Assembly: GCA_949126835.1 (NCBI GenBank)
Contig: OX421498.1
Coordinates: forward strand, 35,247,799-35,311,798
Length of the DNA: 64,000 nucleotides
Reading direction: 5' to 3'
DNA from: Anisus vortex
Taxonomy: Eukaryota; Mollusca; Gastropoda; Planorbidae
Made by a program: the position numbers and the translations under genes. The notes below the pieces were generated by a model. That model worked only from the letters and a program-made list of their open reading frames with translations. It did no database searches and was not told the origin of the DNA. This document shows, piece by piece, positions 10,959 to 20,744 of this stretch. Each line of letters begins with the position of its first letter. Position 1 is the first letter of the stretch.

Positions 10959-11690
10959 CATAGGCTTTCAACCTTTTACGGCTCACCGCACCCTTTTAAA
11001 ATCTTACCGCTCACCGCCCCCCAACTTAATTTTAATTAAACATATAATAGGCTATAATTAATTCTAAAACAAATTTATTTGTATTATTAATTTAGAAATA
11101 TAAGAGACTTATTTAATAGCACTATATCATGTAATTTCTGTAGTTATTAATGTTTTAAATATAAACTCCTTAAATGGACAAAACAATTAATGCAGGAAAT
11201 GTTTATTTACAACTGTTTAACGTAAATTATTTTAATCCTCTAATAATTAAATCTTGTTATGAACACCACAATGTTGAATGTATATAAAGAAATAATAATA
11301 ATCAGTAAAATTTGTTACATCACAAAACAGAACTTGTTCGGCATCACTATTGAATCAAACGTAGAAACATTTGTTAATTAAATGGAGATAATTATTTCGT
11401 TTCATTTGAGCTAATATTTCTGTACTTTTTTCTTTTATAAAAAAGAATTAATGGCTTACATTTATAACATTAAAATGATCAAACTGTAAAAAGTATTTGA
11501 AAATTATTTAAATATTATATGACTAAAGAAGTTATATGTATATTTTAAAGCATTACAATAACTACTCAGTTTGTCTGATTACTTCGTATCTATACCATAA
11601 AACGTACACCATATATACCAAAACGCGTCACACAGCCATTTAGCAGATTTCGTTACATTATATAAGAACAAAGGGGACCGCAGCGACTGC
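10959..11690 (+). mobile_element. Insert in hAT-B, hAT-like left end then AT-rich DNA
   Basis: Begins CATAGGCTTTCAACCTTTTA followed by GGCTCACCGCACCC, resembling other hAT 5' ends in this window (63560, CATAGGTTTTCAACGG). It interrupts the transposase frame precisely after the LRST segment. The body is very AT-rich and has no frame. Its right end was not identified. Confidence 0.5.
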
Positions 11691-12899
11691 AAAAAGACAG
11701 AGGAATCTCCCTCTTGAGCATAGTTGGTAAGATCTTTGCAAGAGGCACTATCAAGGCTGCAGGTGCTATCATCTAGAGTCTATCCAGAGTCTCAGTGCGG
11801 TTTCAGAAGCGACTTATCCACTATAGACATGATCTCCTCCATTCGACTGCTACAAGAGAGGTTCCGCGAGATGAATAAGCCATTATACATTGCTTTCGTT
11901 GATCTCACTAAAGCATTTGATATGGCCAGCAGAAGTGGACTCCTCAAACTCCTGGCAAAAATAGGATTCCCTCCAAACTTCTTTCTTTCATTGCCTGTTT
12001 TTTTTAGCAAACCAGGTGCACAGTGAAGTCCGCAGCGGTGTTAAACAAGACTGCGTACTTGCACCCACCTTGTTTGGAATATTCTTCTCGTGTCTACTGC
12101 ACTATGCTTATGGAGACTGCAACGAGGGTCTCTACCTTCACACAAGCAGATCAGGAAAACTCTTCAATCTAAACAGGCTCAGAGCCAAAATCTCAAGCAG
12201 TGTACTCCTAGATGGGGAGATAAATAGTAGAATAGCTAAAGCCATGGGCACTATGGCAATATTTAACAAAAAAAAAACGAGTCTGGATGAACTCACTGCT
12301 CACACGCTCCACTAAGTCACTAGTTTATCGAACATGCGTTCTGATTACCCTGCTGTACGGCTGTAAGACATGAAGCACATATTCCTGGGAGGAGAGAAAA
12401 CTGAACACCTTTTACCTTAGGTGTCTCAGACTCATTTTAGATATAAGATTGCAGGACAGGGTTTCAAACGCAGAAGTCCTACGAAGAGCAGAGTGTCAAG
12501 ACATCCGTATTACTCTCAGTAACAGACGTCTCAGCTGGCTAGGTCATATACGCCAAATGCCACAGGGTCGACTTCCACAGGACATTCTATATGGAACGTT
12601 AGCTTCGGGACAGAGACCTGCTGGACGTCCAAAACTGAGATTTGCGGATGTCTGCAAAAGAGATATGAAACAACTCCAAATTGACCAAAACAGTGGGGAG
12701 ATCATGGCGCAGGATAGGCCCACTTGGAGGGCAGGAATCAAAGAAGGTTTCAGGCTTGCGGGAAAGGAGCGCGCCAGGAAAAAGAGAGTGGAGAAAAATG
12801 TGGTTCACTCGCTACATTCAACTGCAGCAAGTGTGACCGTGCCTGTACGTCCAGGATTGGCCTCTTTAGCCACATGAGGGCCTGCAAGGGAAATGAATA
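11690..12899 (+). pseudogene. LINE RT remnant with C-terminal zinc finger, frameshifted
   Basis: A forward-strand non-LTR RT broken into several frames. In order: RGISLLSIVGKIFARGTIKA (about 11700), ESQCGFRSDLSTIDMI and PLYIAFVDLTKAFDMASRSG (catalytic Asp region, 11780-11950), VRSGVKQDCVLAPTLFGIFF (12020-12095), FNLNRLRAK, SWLGHIRQMPQGRLPQDILY, GRPKLRFADVCKRDMKQLQI and a finger CSKCDRACTSRIGLFSHMRA plus C (C-x2-C-x12-H-x4-C) ending at a stop near 12898. The FADD motif segment is deleted. The family matches the fragment at 4808-5262. It sits inside hAT-B. Confidence 0.85.
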
Positions 12900-13020
12900 G
12901 TCTCTCGAGACGTAAAATGCCGACGAATGTGCTGAACGATCGCTCCACCGTACATGTTGTTGCTGGTAATGTTAGCAAATCTAGTAAGGCATACGGCAAG
13001 GTAACAAGTCGATGAAATTT
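12900..13020 (-). pseudogene. hAT transposase dimerisation-domain fragment
   Basis: The reverse strand reads ALLDLLTLPATTCTVERSFS then TFVGIL. This is the hATC signature (usually LPxTTCTxERSFSTLRRIKTW). Its continuation is at 10900-10958, beyond the nested insert. It belongs to hAT-B. Confidence 0.8.
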
Positions 13021-13304
13021 GGGCTACTTTTGTATTCTCGCGTTTCCCGAAAATCAAACTAACTCAAGGCTTCACTATCAAAATTATCAATGTGGTATAC
13101 CTGATTAATCCACAAAGATAATGAGATTGATATGACAATGGAAGGAGTCACAGTTGTTACAATTAATTTTAAATGTTTTAATTATTTATTTATTTTGTCC
13201 ATTTTAGTTCAAATTTTTTTATATCTATCAATCGGGGGGGGGGGCACTTTTCCAGGGGGGGGGGCAAGTGCCCCCCCTTGCCCCCCCCCCTACGGGCGCC
13301 CATG

Positions 13305-14188
13305 GCTGTAGACATCCTGATCCAGGGAACAGCGCAGAGTCGCAATCTTTTGCTGAAAGTGCTGTGAGAAGTGATCAGGGAGGTCGTTGAGTGGGCGGGT
13401 GGTGGGGAGGGGCGTTGAGGTAGAAGAGCCAAGAAGGGAGGACAAGATTAAGTGAAGCTCCCCGGGCGACGAGGCATACTTGATGCGGTCGTGGAAATGC
13501 AGGACCTTGGCAGCAGTGATGGCTTCCTTGACGAGTAGTCGCTTTTCCCTGAAGATCTGGCGGTGGACCTCGAGGCCAGAGAGGCGCCACGCTCGCTCCG
13601 CAAGTCGTCGTTCTTGCTTGGCAGATTTGACGTCATCAGAAAACGAAGGAGCTGGCGGTCGCTCCGAGACGGCACACAAAGATGGCGGGGCGTGCCTGTC
13701 AAGAAGTTGACGTAGAGTCAAGTTCAAGAAGGGGGCCGGGTCTGAAGAGGGGTCACGCAGAGCGAGAAGCGATGCAGCCTCCGCACCGAAGGCAACAGTG
13801 TCTATAGCTCGCAGCTTGCGGCGAGTGACCATCTTGCGCTTCCTGGCCGGCCTGGTGATGTTGACGATGAAGCTGACAGCAGAGTGGTCAGACACCAGAT
13901 GGTCGCAGGCGACGAGGCAGGAGACCAGGTTGTCAGATGGTCTGGTGACGATCCAGTCCAGAATGTGCCCGTGGTCGTGGGTGGGGAATGGGACGACCTG
14001 GTCGAGACTGTAGCTGTCCAGTAGCGCACGGGCCCGCTTGGTGTTGGCATTAGAGGGGCAGTCCCAGTGGATATTGAAGTCGCCCAGAACGATAGCGCTA
14101 TGTGAGGTCACATTGTAATTGTCGAGTGCCAGTGCGAACTCGTCGAAAAAAGTTGCTTCACTTAGCCTGTTCCTGGCATTAGGGGGAG
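13305..14188 (-). pseudogene. LINE endonuclease C-terminal half
   Basis: The open frame extends 14312 to 13290, but only from about 14188 is it LINE; the first 42 codons belong to hAT-A. In frame numbering: LGDFNIHW (76-83) is the conserved GDFN motif of apurinic-type endonucleases, HILDWIVTR (116-124) the DxxxT/S-like block, and SDHSAV (141-146) the catalytic SDH motif. A linker leading to RT follows. The last four residues and stop come from hAT-B sequence. The N-terminal part of the endonuclease is lost to 5' truncation. Confidence 0.85.
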
Positions 14189-14577
14189 TAGAGTAAATGC
14201 CTAGTAGTTGAGAATAGCAGATGACGTTCCTAACCTGCTTCATTCCAAAGTTTCCCGCAAATTGGCAGATTTTGGATTCAAGCCAGTCTATCTTGATGTG
14301 GTATGAAAACATTAGTCCACGAATTTTAAGGCTTGCCTTTGTTTAGAAAACTCCGCTTTGAGTGCTTCAGTGTACTTCTGAAAAAGCCCATCTATCTATC
14401 TTAGTTTGCCTTAAATAAGGGAAGTAGTTAAATGTTTTGAAATTGATTTTTGGGGAAGAAATGTCTAACGGTTCAAGTGCTGTTTGACCTTGTTCTTGCA
14501 AAAGCAAGTTGAACTCACTGAAAAGTGTTGTTTTGTCATTTGGAAACAGCGGCTTCAATAGCCAGTTCACCTCATTC

Positions 14578-15078
14578 TATGGACCTTTTCATTTTTAAAT
14601 TATTCTAACAATAGGGTCAAACTTGACGCATGCGCCGTGAATCGGTGGCAAGACATGTAAACATTGGCTTCTTTGTCTTTGTTATTTAATTGGGAACTTT
14701 TAGACGTAATTACATTAGTTTATCATTTCAAAAAATGATTTATTATTAAAACTTTATACCGAGAAGCCAAAAAAACACATAATTTATTATACATTCTATA
14801 GGCATTCTAGGCTTACCGCGTCAATGGTTACCCAGATAATGTATCGAGCGATTTCTGTGTCAGTAACTCGTCTTAATAAACATACAATAAATAGCACTTT
14901 AGATAGTTGTAAGGCTTTGTTTTGTGTAGAAGTATCAACACTTATTTTGCATTACGTTCTTATTTGTTCCAATATAAATCGTTGTAATTTAACTTTTTCT
15001 TACTTAACCTACAGTCTATTGACCACTGTAGTCACTAGTCACTATAGAGCCTGCTAGTAATATAAGTATAGCCTATGG
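14578..15078. other. AT-rich non-coding stretch
   Basis: No gene or recognised repeat. A 77-aa forward frame at 14824 has no motif and biased composition. Confidence 0.4.
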
Positions 15079-15160
15079 CAGTGGTTCTTAACCGGTGCTC
15101 AGCGGAGCACTGGTGCTCCGCGAGGTAGTTGCAAGTGCTCCGCGAAATTATGTAACTAAA
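15079..15160 (+). mobile_element. hAT 5' terminal segment
   Basis: CAGTGGTTCTTAACCGGTGC followed by TCAGCGGAGCACTGGTGCTC. CAGTGGTTCTTAACC is a very common hAT terminal inverted repeat, and the GCTCCGCGA motif repeats subterminally. The matching right end was not located. Confidence 0.6.
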
Positions 15161-15393
15161 AATTTAATGTTCACTCACTTACTCCATCTTATTGAGCTGA
15201 CAAATGCTTATAATATGTAGTCCAAACGGGGGAAAATCGGCCTTTTTGCCTATTTTTTTCTGTTTTTGTAACGAAGTTTTGACTCACTTATAGGCCTTCT
15301 AATGCTACGTAAATAAAATTTATATGTGATTAAAGTTGAAGCCTTTCCTTTTCTTAATGATAACACTACCGACGAAATTATTTCAGCAGTAAC

Positions 15394-16337
15394 TAACAAA
15401 CTCCTTAACCTAACTAACTAACTAACTAGAACTCCTAATGGAAGCAAGAGATGGGAGTATTATTCCCTTGTAGCTCTGAACAAGAACTCAGCCGTGCGTT
15501 TGAGCACGGCTCTATCTCCGTAGAGATCAGTGGATAGTGGGTCACCCGTCCCATCTCCTCGATCGACGAGACGGGGGCACTCCCGCAGGATATGCTCCAC
15601 TGTCTCCTCATTCTCCCCACAGTGGCGACACCGCGAGTCGTAATTAGGCCGGAACCTGGCGAAGTATGTTCAGATTCTCAATAACCTGGAGCACCGACAA
15701 CGCATCAGTCAGGATGGTAACGGTCGTAGAGCCGAGGGCGCCTTCGACGTGGCGAAGGCGGATTCACTCCAGAGCCCGACTGATGGCCTCGATCTCTGCG
15801 CCGTAGTTGCAGAGACCGTCGCAAGGCCCCCATAGTTCGTCTCTATTCGGGTTGCCGGGGTACTCTATGTAAACACCAAAGCCGGCGGTACCGGTGTCTG
15901 CATTAGCCGACCCGTCGGTGTAGACATGGACAGCCCCGGGCGGTAGGGCATTTAGCGTGTTCATGGCTACTTTTCTGAGTAGTTTTGGGTCGGACGTTTT
16001 GTCCTTCAGCTTCGTCCGTATTTCGGGGAGCGTTGATGTGTTCCCTGGAGAGAAACTCGAGTACCTTTGCATAGGCAGCCTTGTATCGGGTAGGTCGATT
16101 TCGGATGACAGCCTTGTTGCGTGGTGCATAAAAGACTGCATCTTTATTCTCTTACTACCCTTCCAGGTGTCTACTAAGACTCTGGTTGGGAAGCTTTCCT
16201 CGAGTCTTTTATAGCGCTCGTAGGTCGTTATGACAGCGCGATCTCTCCTAAGCTGAAGGGGTGGTATGTTAGCCATCACCTCAGCAGCTGCCACTGGGGA
16301 CGTTCGAAAGGTGCCACAGATAAAGCGTAGTGCTTGG
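15394..16337 (-). mobile_element. I/Nimb-like LINE 3' part with RNase H
   Basis: A reverse-strand LINE piece. It has an RT tail (LNQALRFICGTF, LRRDRAVITTYERYKRLEES) and an RNase H domain (VHVYTDGSANADTGTAGFGV, E at GAEIEA, then LTDALSVLQ) carrying the visible D, E and D catalytic positions. A deletion removes the end of RNase H. A CCHC-type tail (CRHCGENEETVEHILREC) follows, then a GTTA-repeat tail at 15399-15426. A 12-bp direct repeat TTCAGCAGTAAC lies at 15382-15393 and 16338-16349, consistent with the LINE target duplication. The 5' end is truncated. Confidence 0.8.
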
Positions 16338-17137
16338 TTCAGCAGTAACAGAGCATTTAACTTTATTAGAAGAAAAGATTGAATTTTATTAAATGCTTTG
16401 AGAGTCTTATCGAGTGAATATATTGCCTTATCTCTAATAATAAAATTCTTCAGTTCCTCAAATGATTTTTCTATTTTAGCACATTTTAGCCATTTGTCCA
16501 TAGCACTTGTCAATGAGTCAAAAGAACTTTTTGGATCTTCTTCCTTTGATAAAGTCATTTCAAAAAATTTCTTTCTATAAGCCTCCTCTGTACTTCCAAA
16601 ATGTCTTAACAATTGTTCCTTGACAGATGCATAATCTGATTGTTCCATACAAATTTTTGATGGAATATCTCCTGTAAAGGATTTTCCAAGTAGTCCAGAC
16701 CAATAACATGAAGAAAAATTTTGTCTCTCCATTTCCATTTCAATTTTTTTTAGAAATGTATCAATTGACCCATCCTTTTCATTAAATAATTGGAAAGTAA
16801 ATCTGCACATGTTATTTCTAATAGCCATTTCCTGGTCAACAACAGGTCTAGTGACTCCAATGTTTACATTTGCACTATTATTTTTAGCCTCTAATTCTAA
16901 CTTTTTTAACTGAAAAATTCTATCTTTCTCCTTTTCCTCTATCTCTAATCTCTTTAGTTCAATCTTAGCCTTATCTTCTCTTTCTTTATCCTTATCCCTA
17001 GCCCTTTCTAATCTCTCTAACTGCTCTCTATATTTTCTCTCTGCCCACTCATCCAATTCCTTACCAGTATATCCCAACTCCTTACCACAACTTATATAAT
17101 TTGCTAATATGTCCACTGAGGACCCCTCCATTTTCAA
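15764..17137 (-). pseudogene. Chance composite open frame: gypsy gag joined to LINE RNase H
   Basis: A single 457-codon frame, but not a real protein. Residues 1 to about 262 are LTR-retrotransposon gag. After the 12-bp repeat at 16338-16349, residues about 267-457 are LINE RT tail and RNase H (YTDGS at 406-410). The junction coincides with the LINE 5' truncation point, so the fusion arose when the LINE inserted. An automatic gene finder would probably call it a gene. Confidence 0.8.
16350..17137 (-). pseudogene. Ty3/gypsy gag, C-terminally truncated
   Basis: Starts at the Met at 17137. The N-terminus (LANYISCGKELGYTGKELDE) and a charged coiled-coil (about residues 33-85, rich in E, K and R) are typical of metazoan gypsy gag. 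They are followed by the capsid-like region FQLFNEKDGSIDTFLKKIEM, SCYWSGLLGKSFTGDIPSKI, ASVKEQLLRHFGSTEEAYRK and LKNFIIRD. Zinc knuckle, protease and pol are absent because the element is cut at 16349. Upstream lies an approximately 1.1-kb leader, a primer site and an LTR in the matching orientation. It is a structural-protein remnant only. Confidence 0.75.
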
Positions 17138-18257
17138 TTAATAAATATATACCTACAACAAACTAATATAATTCAAAATGGAAGCAATATTGCAATATGC
17201 ATAAAATAAATATCAATATAATAATCAATATATATATAAAAATAAGAACACCACAGATAGTAGATGAGACTTGAGATTCACAAAAAATTTACTATGACAA
17301 ATATATAAACAATATGATAACACTGCGCATACAAGACTATACAATCTAACATATATTATGTAATATACACTTATGAAAAGTCTTTTTCAACTAACCTGAC
17401 TTACAGGGGCTTTTCAATAAGTGTATACACAAAATTCCTAAAAGAAACTAATACATGCCAGTGATTTCACAAGAAAAATCTAGGCATATACTATACTACA
17501 ACATAACGTATACACCAGTTTACTTATCTTAATAAACGCGTTCCATTTCCTTCCGTCTCCGAATCCAAGGTTCCAAATTCGAAACGATCCTCCACCACAC
17601 AGGTTCTTTCAGCACGAAGTATGTTCATTAATTCCTAAGGATTACAATCCTTTCACTTTGTTGAAGTTTCTTTTATACTTCCAATTCCACTTGACTTCTG
17701 CTACTCTACTGAGTCACTACTGACTTTTACTTTTCTAGTTCCACGACTATTCTGAAGTATTCTTCTTTTCTCGAACCATATACTAGTTCTACGGAGATTC
17801 TCTTTTAATCTCTTCACTTGACAAACTTAGCTTGTCCTATTAAACACAGCTTCACTATTGTTTCAATAACTGTTACCATATCCGAGACGCCTTTCAACTT
17901 CAAGTTTTCTAGTGGCCTTTTTAACCGACTTGCTTGGTAACATACATAAACTTCCGTTTCTATCTTCATGTACACCGTTATGTACTGGTAGCGCTGAGTT
18001 CCAAGAACTTGATAGGCTATACTGTTCAACCGTCAAATTTTCTTTCTCGTTGAAATTTCTTCACATTGAGTTTCAGTCTTCTTTTAGTCGTACGAAACGT
18101 TTATTTGCGGTATTCTTCAAGCTGTGCTTCACAATATATTGTAGGCTTTCTTTCAAATTGATTTTCAATAATATTCACCTTGATTATCCTTCAACATTCT
18201 CCGTTAATTTTCAATATTCCACATTGGGCTTCCGAATTCACCTTGAGCTTCCCAATT
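17138..18257 (-). other. Gypsy 5' untranslated leader
   Basis: AT-rich, without long frames, between the gag start and the primer-binding site. Its identity as leader is inferred from position only. Confidence 0.5.
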
Positions 18258-18273
18258 CACGTTGGGGCGCCAA
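18258..18273 (-). promoter_or_regulatory. tRNA primer-binding site (Lys-type)
   Basis: The reverse strand reads TGGCGCCCCAACGTG five bases after the LTR end. This closely resembles the tRNA-Lys1,2 primer site TGGCGCCCAACGTGGGGC, with one extra C and divergence at the 3' side. Confidence 0.7.
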
Positions 18274-18277
18274 ATAA

Positions 18278-18720
18278 TGTGACCGTTATTTTGTAAATAC
18301 TATGTATACAACTCTCAGGGAGATCACATTATATAATAATAATTAATGAACAAACTGCCGGCTTGTAGTAAAAATGAGAACTCAATATTTAATGCAATTT
18401 ATGTACAAGATGAATTTAAATACACAACAGTTTCTATAGCCTAGTCTAAAACACGTCTTGCCACTACCAAATTCTAAGGTCGTCTGTCGTTATCTCCAAA
18501 TCTACGCTACGTACAATCTAACTCCTACGTCATTGTTTTTATCGTAAAACGTCACTCGTTTATTCCAAACATTAACACCGGGTTAGAGATTATACAAATT
18601 ATGTCCTACTAAAACAACTATATATATTTTAAATCCTCACAGTCTATATGCATTATAAATGTAAAGGATATAGACCTCATTATTTAATATAGTATATGCC
18701 TATCCGATCGGCCTGTCACA
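18278..18720 (-). mobile_element. Gypsy LTR, 443 bp (5' LTR of a half element)
   Basis: Bounded by the short inverted repeat TGTGAC (18278) and GTCACA (18715-18720), giving TG...CA ends. It is immediately followed on the reverse strand by the primer site, then leader and gag. No second LTR copy is seen on the gag side, so the element is truncated. Confidence 0.7.
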
Positions 18721-19320
18721 TAAACTATAAATGTAATCTTAAACTATTTACTATAATAGGCCTAATAATTATATAGGCTAAATTTAAACTAAAAGCCTAT
18801 TAAAGCAATCAGTATAGATTAAATTTTAGGTCCATGGGTACATAAGTGCTAGTTCCTTCCAGAGAATGCAATATCAATTCCCCTTACAGAGAAGAAAGAC
18901 TTAAACAGCTAACGAAGCAAAGCTCCAGAGTTTCTTTGATTGTGTAGCTATCACGATGCAAATTCGTAAAAACAAATTTCATCCTTTTTTTTGGGGGGTG
19001 AGTTCCATTTAGAGGTGAGCAGGTAATACCCCACGGATCGCGAGAATATTTTCTAATCTGACCGGATGGTAAAAGAACGCTATGATTTCTTTGTAAGGTA
19101 GGCTAACTGTATTACCTAACTGTATTTCAGGTAAGGAAAGACTAGCTCCATCCGAAACAAGACATTTTAACCAAAGAACATTAACGAAGCCAATAAAACG
19201 CAAACTGGATCGATGTGCTGAAAAAGTAGTGTTTTTTTATTCGGGGAAAATTATAACCCAAACTGACATTGAAGAACTCGCTAAAACATGCGTGTCCAAC
19301 AAACATTTACTAGCTTAACA
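18721..19320. other. Non-coding stretch, nothing recognised
   Basis: AT-rich. The short reverse frame at 19009-19203 has no motif. Confidence 0.4.
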
Positions 19321-19321
19321 C

Positions 19322-19540
19322 TAGCGACTTGGTCATACATTTACACGCTAAAAAAAAAGCGGCTTTGTCATAGATTTACAAGCTAAAACAAGCTACTTGG
19401 TCATACATTGACAAGCTTTAAAAAGAGCGACTTTGTTACACATTTACCAGCTAAAGCAAGCGACTTTGTCATAGATTTACAAGCTAAAACAAGCGACTTG
19501 GTCATACATTTACATGCTAAACAAAGCGACTTTGTCTTTA
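19322..19540. repeat. Degenerate minisatellite, about 40-bp unit
   Basis: Five to six imperfect copies of a unit containing AGCGACTTTGTCATAGATTT and ACAAGCTAAAACA, with length variation between copies. Confidence 0.8.
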
Positions 19541-19794
19541 TATGTTGCTTATGAAAAACAAAATAGCGTTAGTCAAATTACTTAAGACAGTTTAGTTTAG
19601 TCAAAACATTAAAAACAAAATGGAGGAATTGGTGTGGGTGAACTAGGCAAGAGATGTAATGTGTTATAGCTAAACATAACTGCTTGAAAAAGACGTTCTA
19701 TTACAAATGTCCACAATACTTATGCATAATTACCTCTTGACGCAGTCAGAGTAAAGTATGGTATTTTCGCCAGACCAATTTGATCAATAGGGCC

Positions 19795-20030
19795 AGTGTG
19801 GTGAGTCTTCACCTGTGTTTGTGCTCGCAGCATATTAGAAGATTGTTCAACCAACACAATGCCAAGCCGCCTTTACTTTCCGACAACTAATGTCAGGTGC
19901 TTCAAAAGAGCTAGTTAGATTTCAAGGCCTCCCTCCAGACCTTGGAATGAATCCTAACCCTCGCAAGTATTCGAACCCGGGACTTTTGATGCGCTAGGCA
20001 GGCCACCACGTACCATAGGTGCAGTCGTAG
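19795..20030 (-). repeat. tRNA-derived SINE (main family), decayed
   Basis: Reverse copy: AACACAATGCCAAGCCGCCT, CCGACAACTAATGTCAGGTG and the B-box side AAGTATTCGAACCCGGGACT, with GCGCTAGGCAGGCCACCACG at the head. Confidence 0.8.
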
Positions 20031-20179
20031 GTCAGGACTGAAAAGTTTTTCTCTCTGTTCCATCCCATGGGCTAGCAGTATCGTGGTCAGTGGGAGTGCG
20101 AAAAAGTGCACCCAAACAGTCGCACGCTTGCTGGTAGCTTGGCGTGATGTCTAATATAGTACACCCACGCATGTTGGAT

Positions 20180-20445
20180 CCCTTTCCGAGATAGTCCGTG
20201 TATGATATTTTGCAAAACTGGGCCCGTCCGCCTGGAATCCTCTCCCACTCCAGTTTCCCCAGAGCCCTAGCTTCGACACCTTCAGGAGCGAGCTGAAGAC
20301 TTAACTATTCCAGTTGCATATTGTACATATATATATATACATTATCGTATGTTCTTCGTTGTTTGTACTCTGTAGCTGCAAAGAACTGTCCACAACGGGA
20401 TATGCGCTATATAAGCATTAATATTATTATTATTAAAACTGGTCA
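20180..20445 (+). pseudogene. CR1/L2-like LINE 3' end
   Basis: The forward frame SAWNPLPLQFPQSPSFDTFR followed by SELKT and a stop matches the C-terminal SAWNHLPLQLRQSPSYDTFR of the LINE at 8924. The 3' UTR has a TA run, GGGATATGCGCTATATAAGC and a terminal ATT repeat. Only the last about 270 bp is present, which is typical 5' truncation. Confidence 0.8.
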
Positions 20446-20517
20446 AGCATCTAGCAACACTTACTACTGCGGAAAATACATCCTTCATTATTTTGTATGT
20501 AATTGGAAATAGGGCAC

Positions 20518-20742
20518 GGGTGGGCGGCGCGCTGAGATGATAAACCAAAAGAACCCTGGTTCAAATCCTGGTTAAAGGCACGATTCGTGTCATGGTTCTA
20601 GAAGATGTCCCTGATATTACCTATGCTGTGGCAGTAGTTGGGGAGGTGGTGGGAGGGGGTAAGTAAGGCGGCTGGTCATTGTGCTGGCCACACATCCCAA
20701 TAGTATACTGGCCACAACACTAAAAAACAGTGAACGCTACTT
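20518..20742 (+). repeat. tRNA-derived SINE (main family), decayed
   Basis: B box CTGGTTCAAATCCTGG, then family body TAAGGCGGCTGGTCATTGTG, CTGGCCACACATCCCAATAG and CAGTGAACGCTACTTTAC. Confidence 0.8.
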
Positions 20743-20744
20743 TA

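Larger units (their letters stand above)
10546..13304 (-). mobile_element. hAT element B inside the LINE
   Basis: Terminal inverted repeats CATGGGCGCCCG (left) and CGGGCGCCCATG (right), with G/C-run subterminal sequence. A perfect 8-bp target duplication GCTGTAGA lies at 10538-10545 and 13305-13312. The reverse strand carries two separated pieces of a hAT transposase dimerisation domain: LPATTCTVERSFST (about 12935-12985) and LRSTMSDDRLSNLCMLLVHR (about 10900-10958). Between them lies a 1.9-kb insert starting at 10959. Size, duplication and hATC motif together make the hAT call secure. Confidence 0.9.
8814..14190 (-). mobile_element. CR1/L2-like LINE, 5'-truncated and split by a hAT
   Basis: A reverse-strand non-LTR retrotransposon. 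It carries the end of an apurinic endonuclease (13305-14188), a complete RT with C-terminal tail (8924-10537) and a short 3' UTR ending in an ATT repeat (ATAATAATAATAACGGTGC on the forward strand at 8818). Its 5' junction is near 14188, where hAT-A sequence resumes. Removing the hAT at 10546-13304 and one TSD copy rejoins the two parts in the same frame. The same 3' tail recurs alone at 45789. Clade assignment (CR1/L2 group) is from RT motif style and the ATT tail. Confidence 0.8.
7831..14577 (-). mobile_element. hAT element A (relic, host of a nested LINE and hAT)
   Basis: The left end CACGGGTCAGCAACCTTTTG and the following body are collinear with the hAT at 61498-63095; for example, GCAAGACCAA...ATTTATAGAGAAAAT and AGTTGAATCAAAACCTGAAA match there. 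Homology stops where the LINE starts (about 8813) and resumes after it (GTTGAGAATAGCAGATGAC, then TTGTTTAGAAAACTCCGCTT). The reverse-strand frame near 14367-14570 (LLKPLFPNDKTTLFSEFNLL) matches the other copy's LLKPMFLNDIATHFSVLNLY and is probably transposase-derived. The right terminal inverted repeat was not found. hAT assignment rests on the family's CAGxGGTCxGCAACC ends. Confidence 0.6.
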
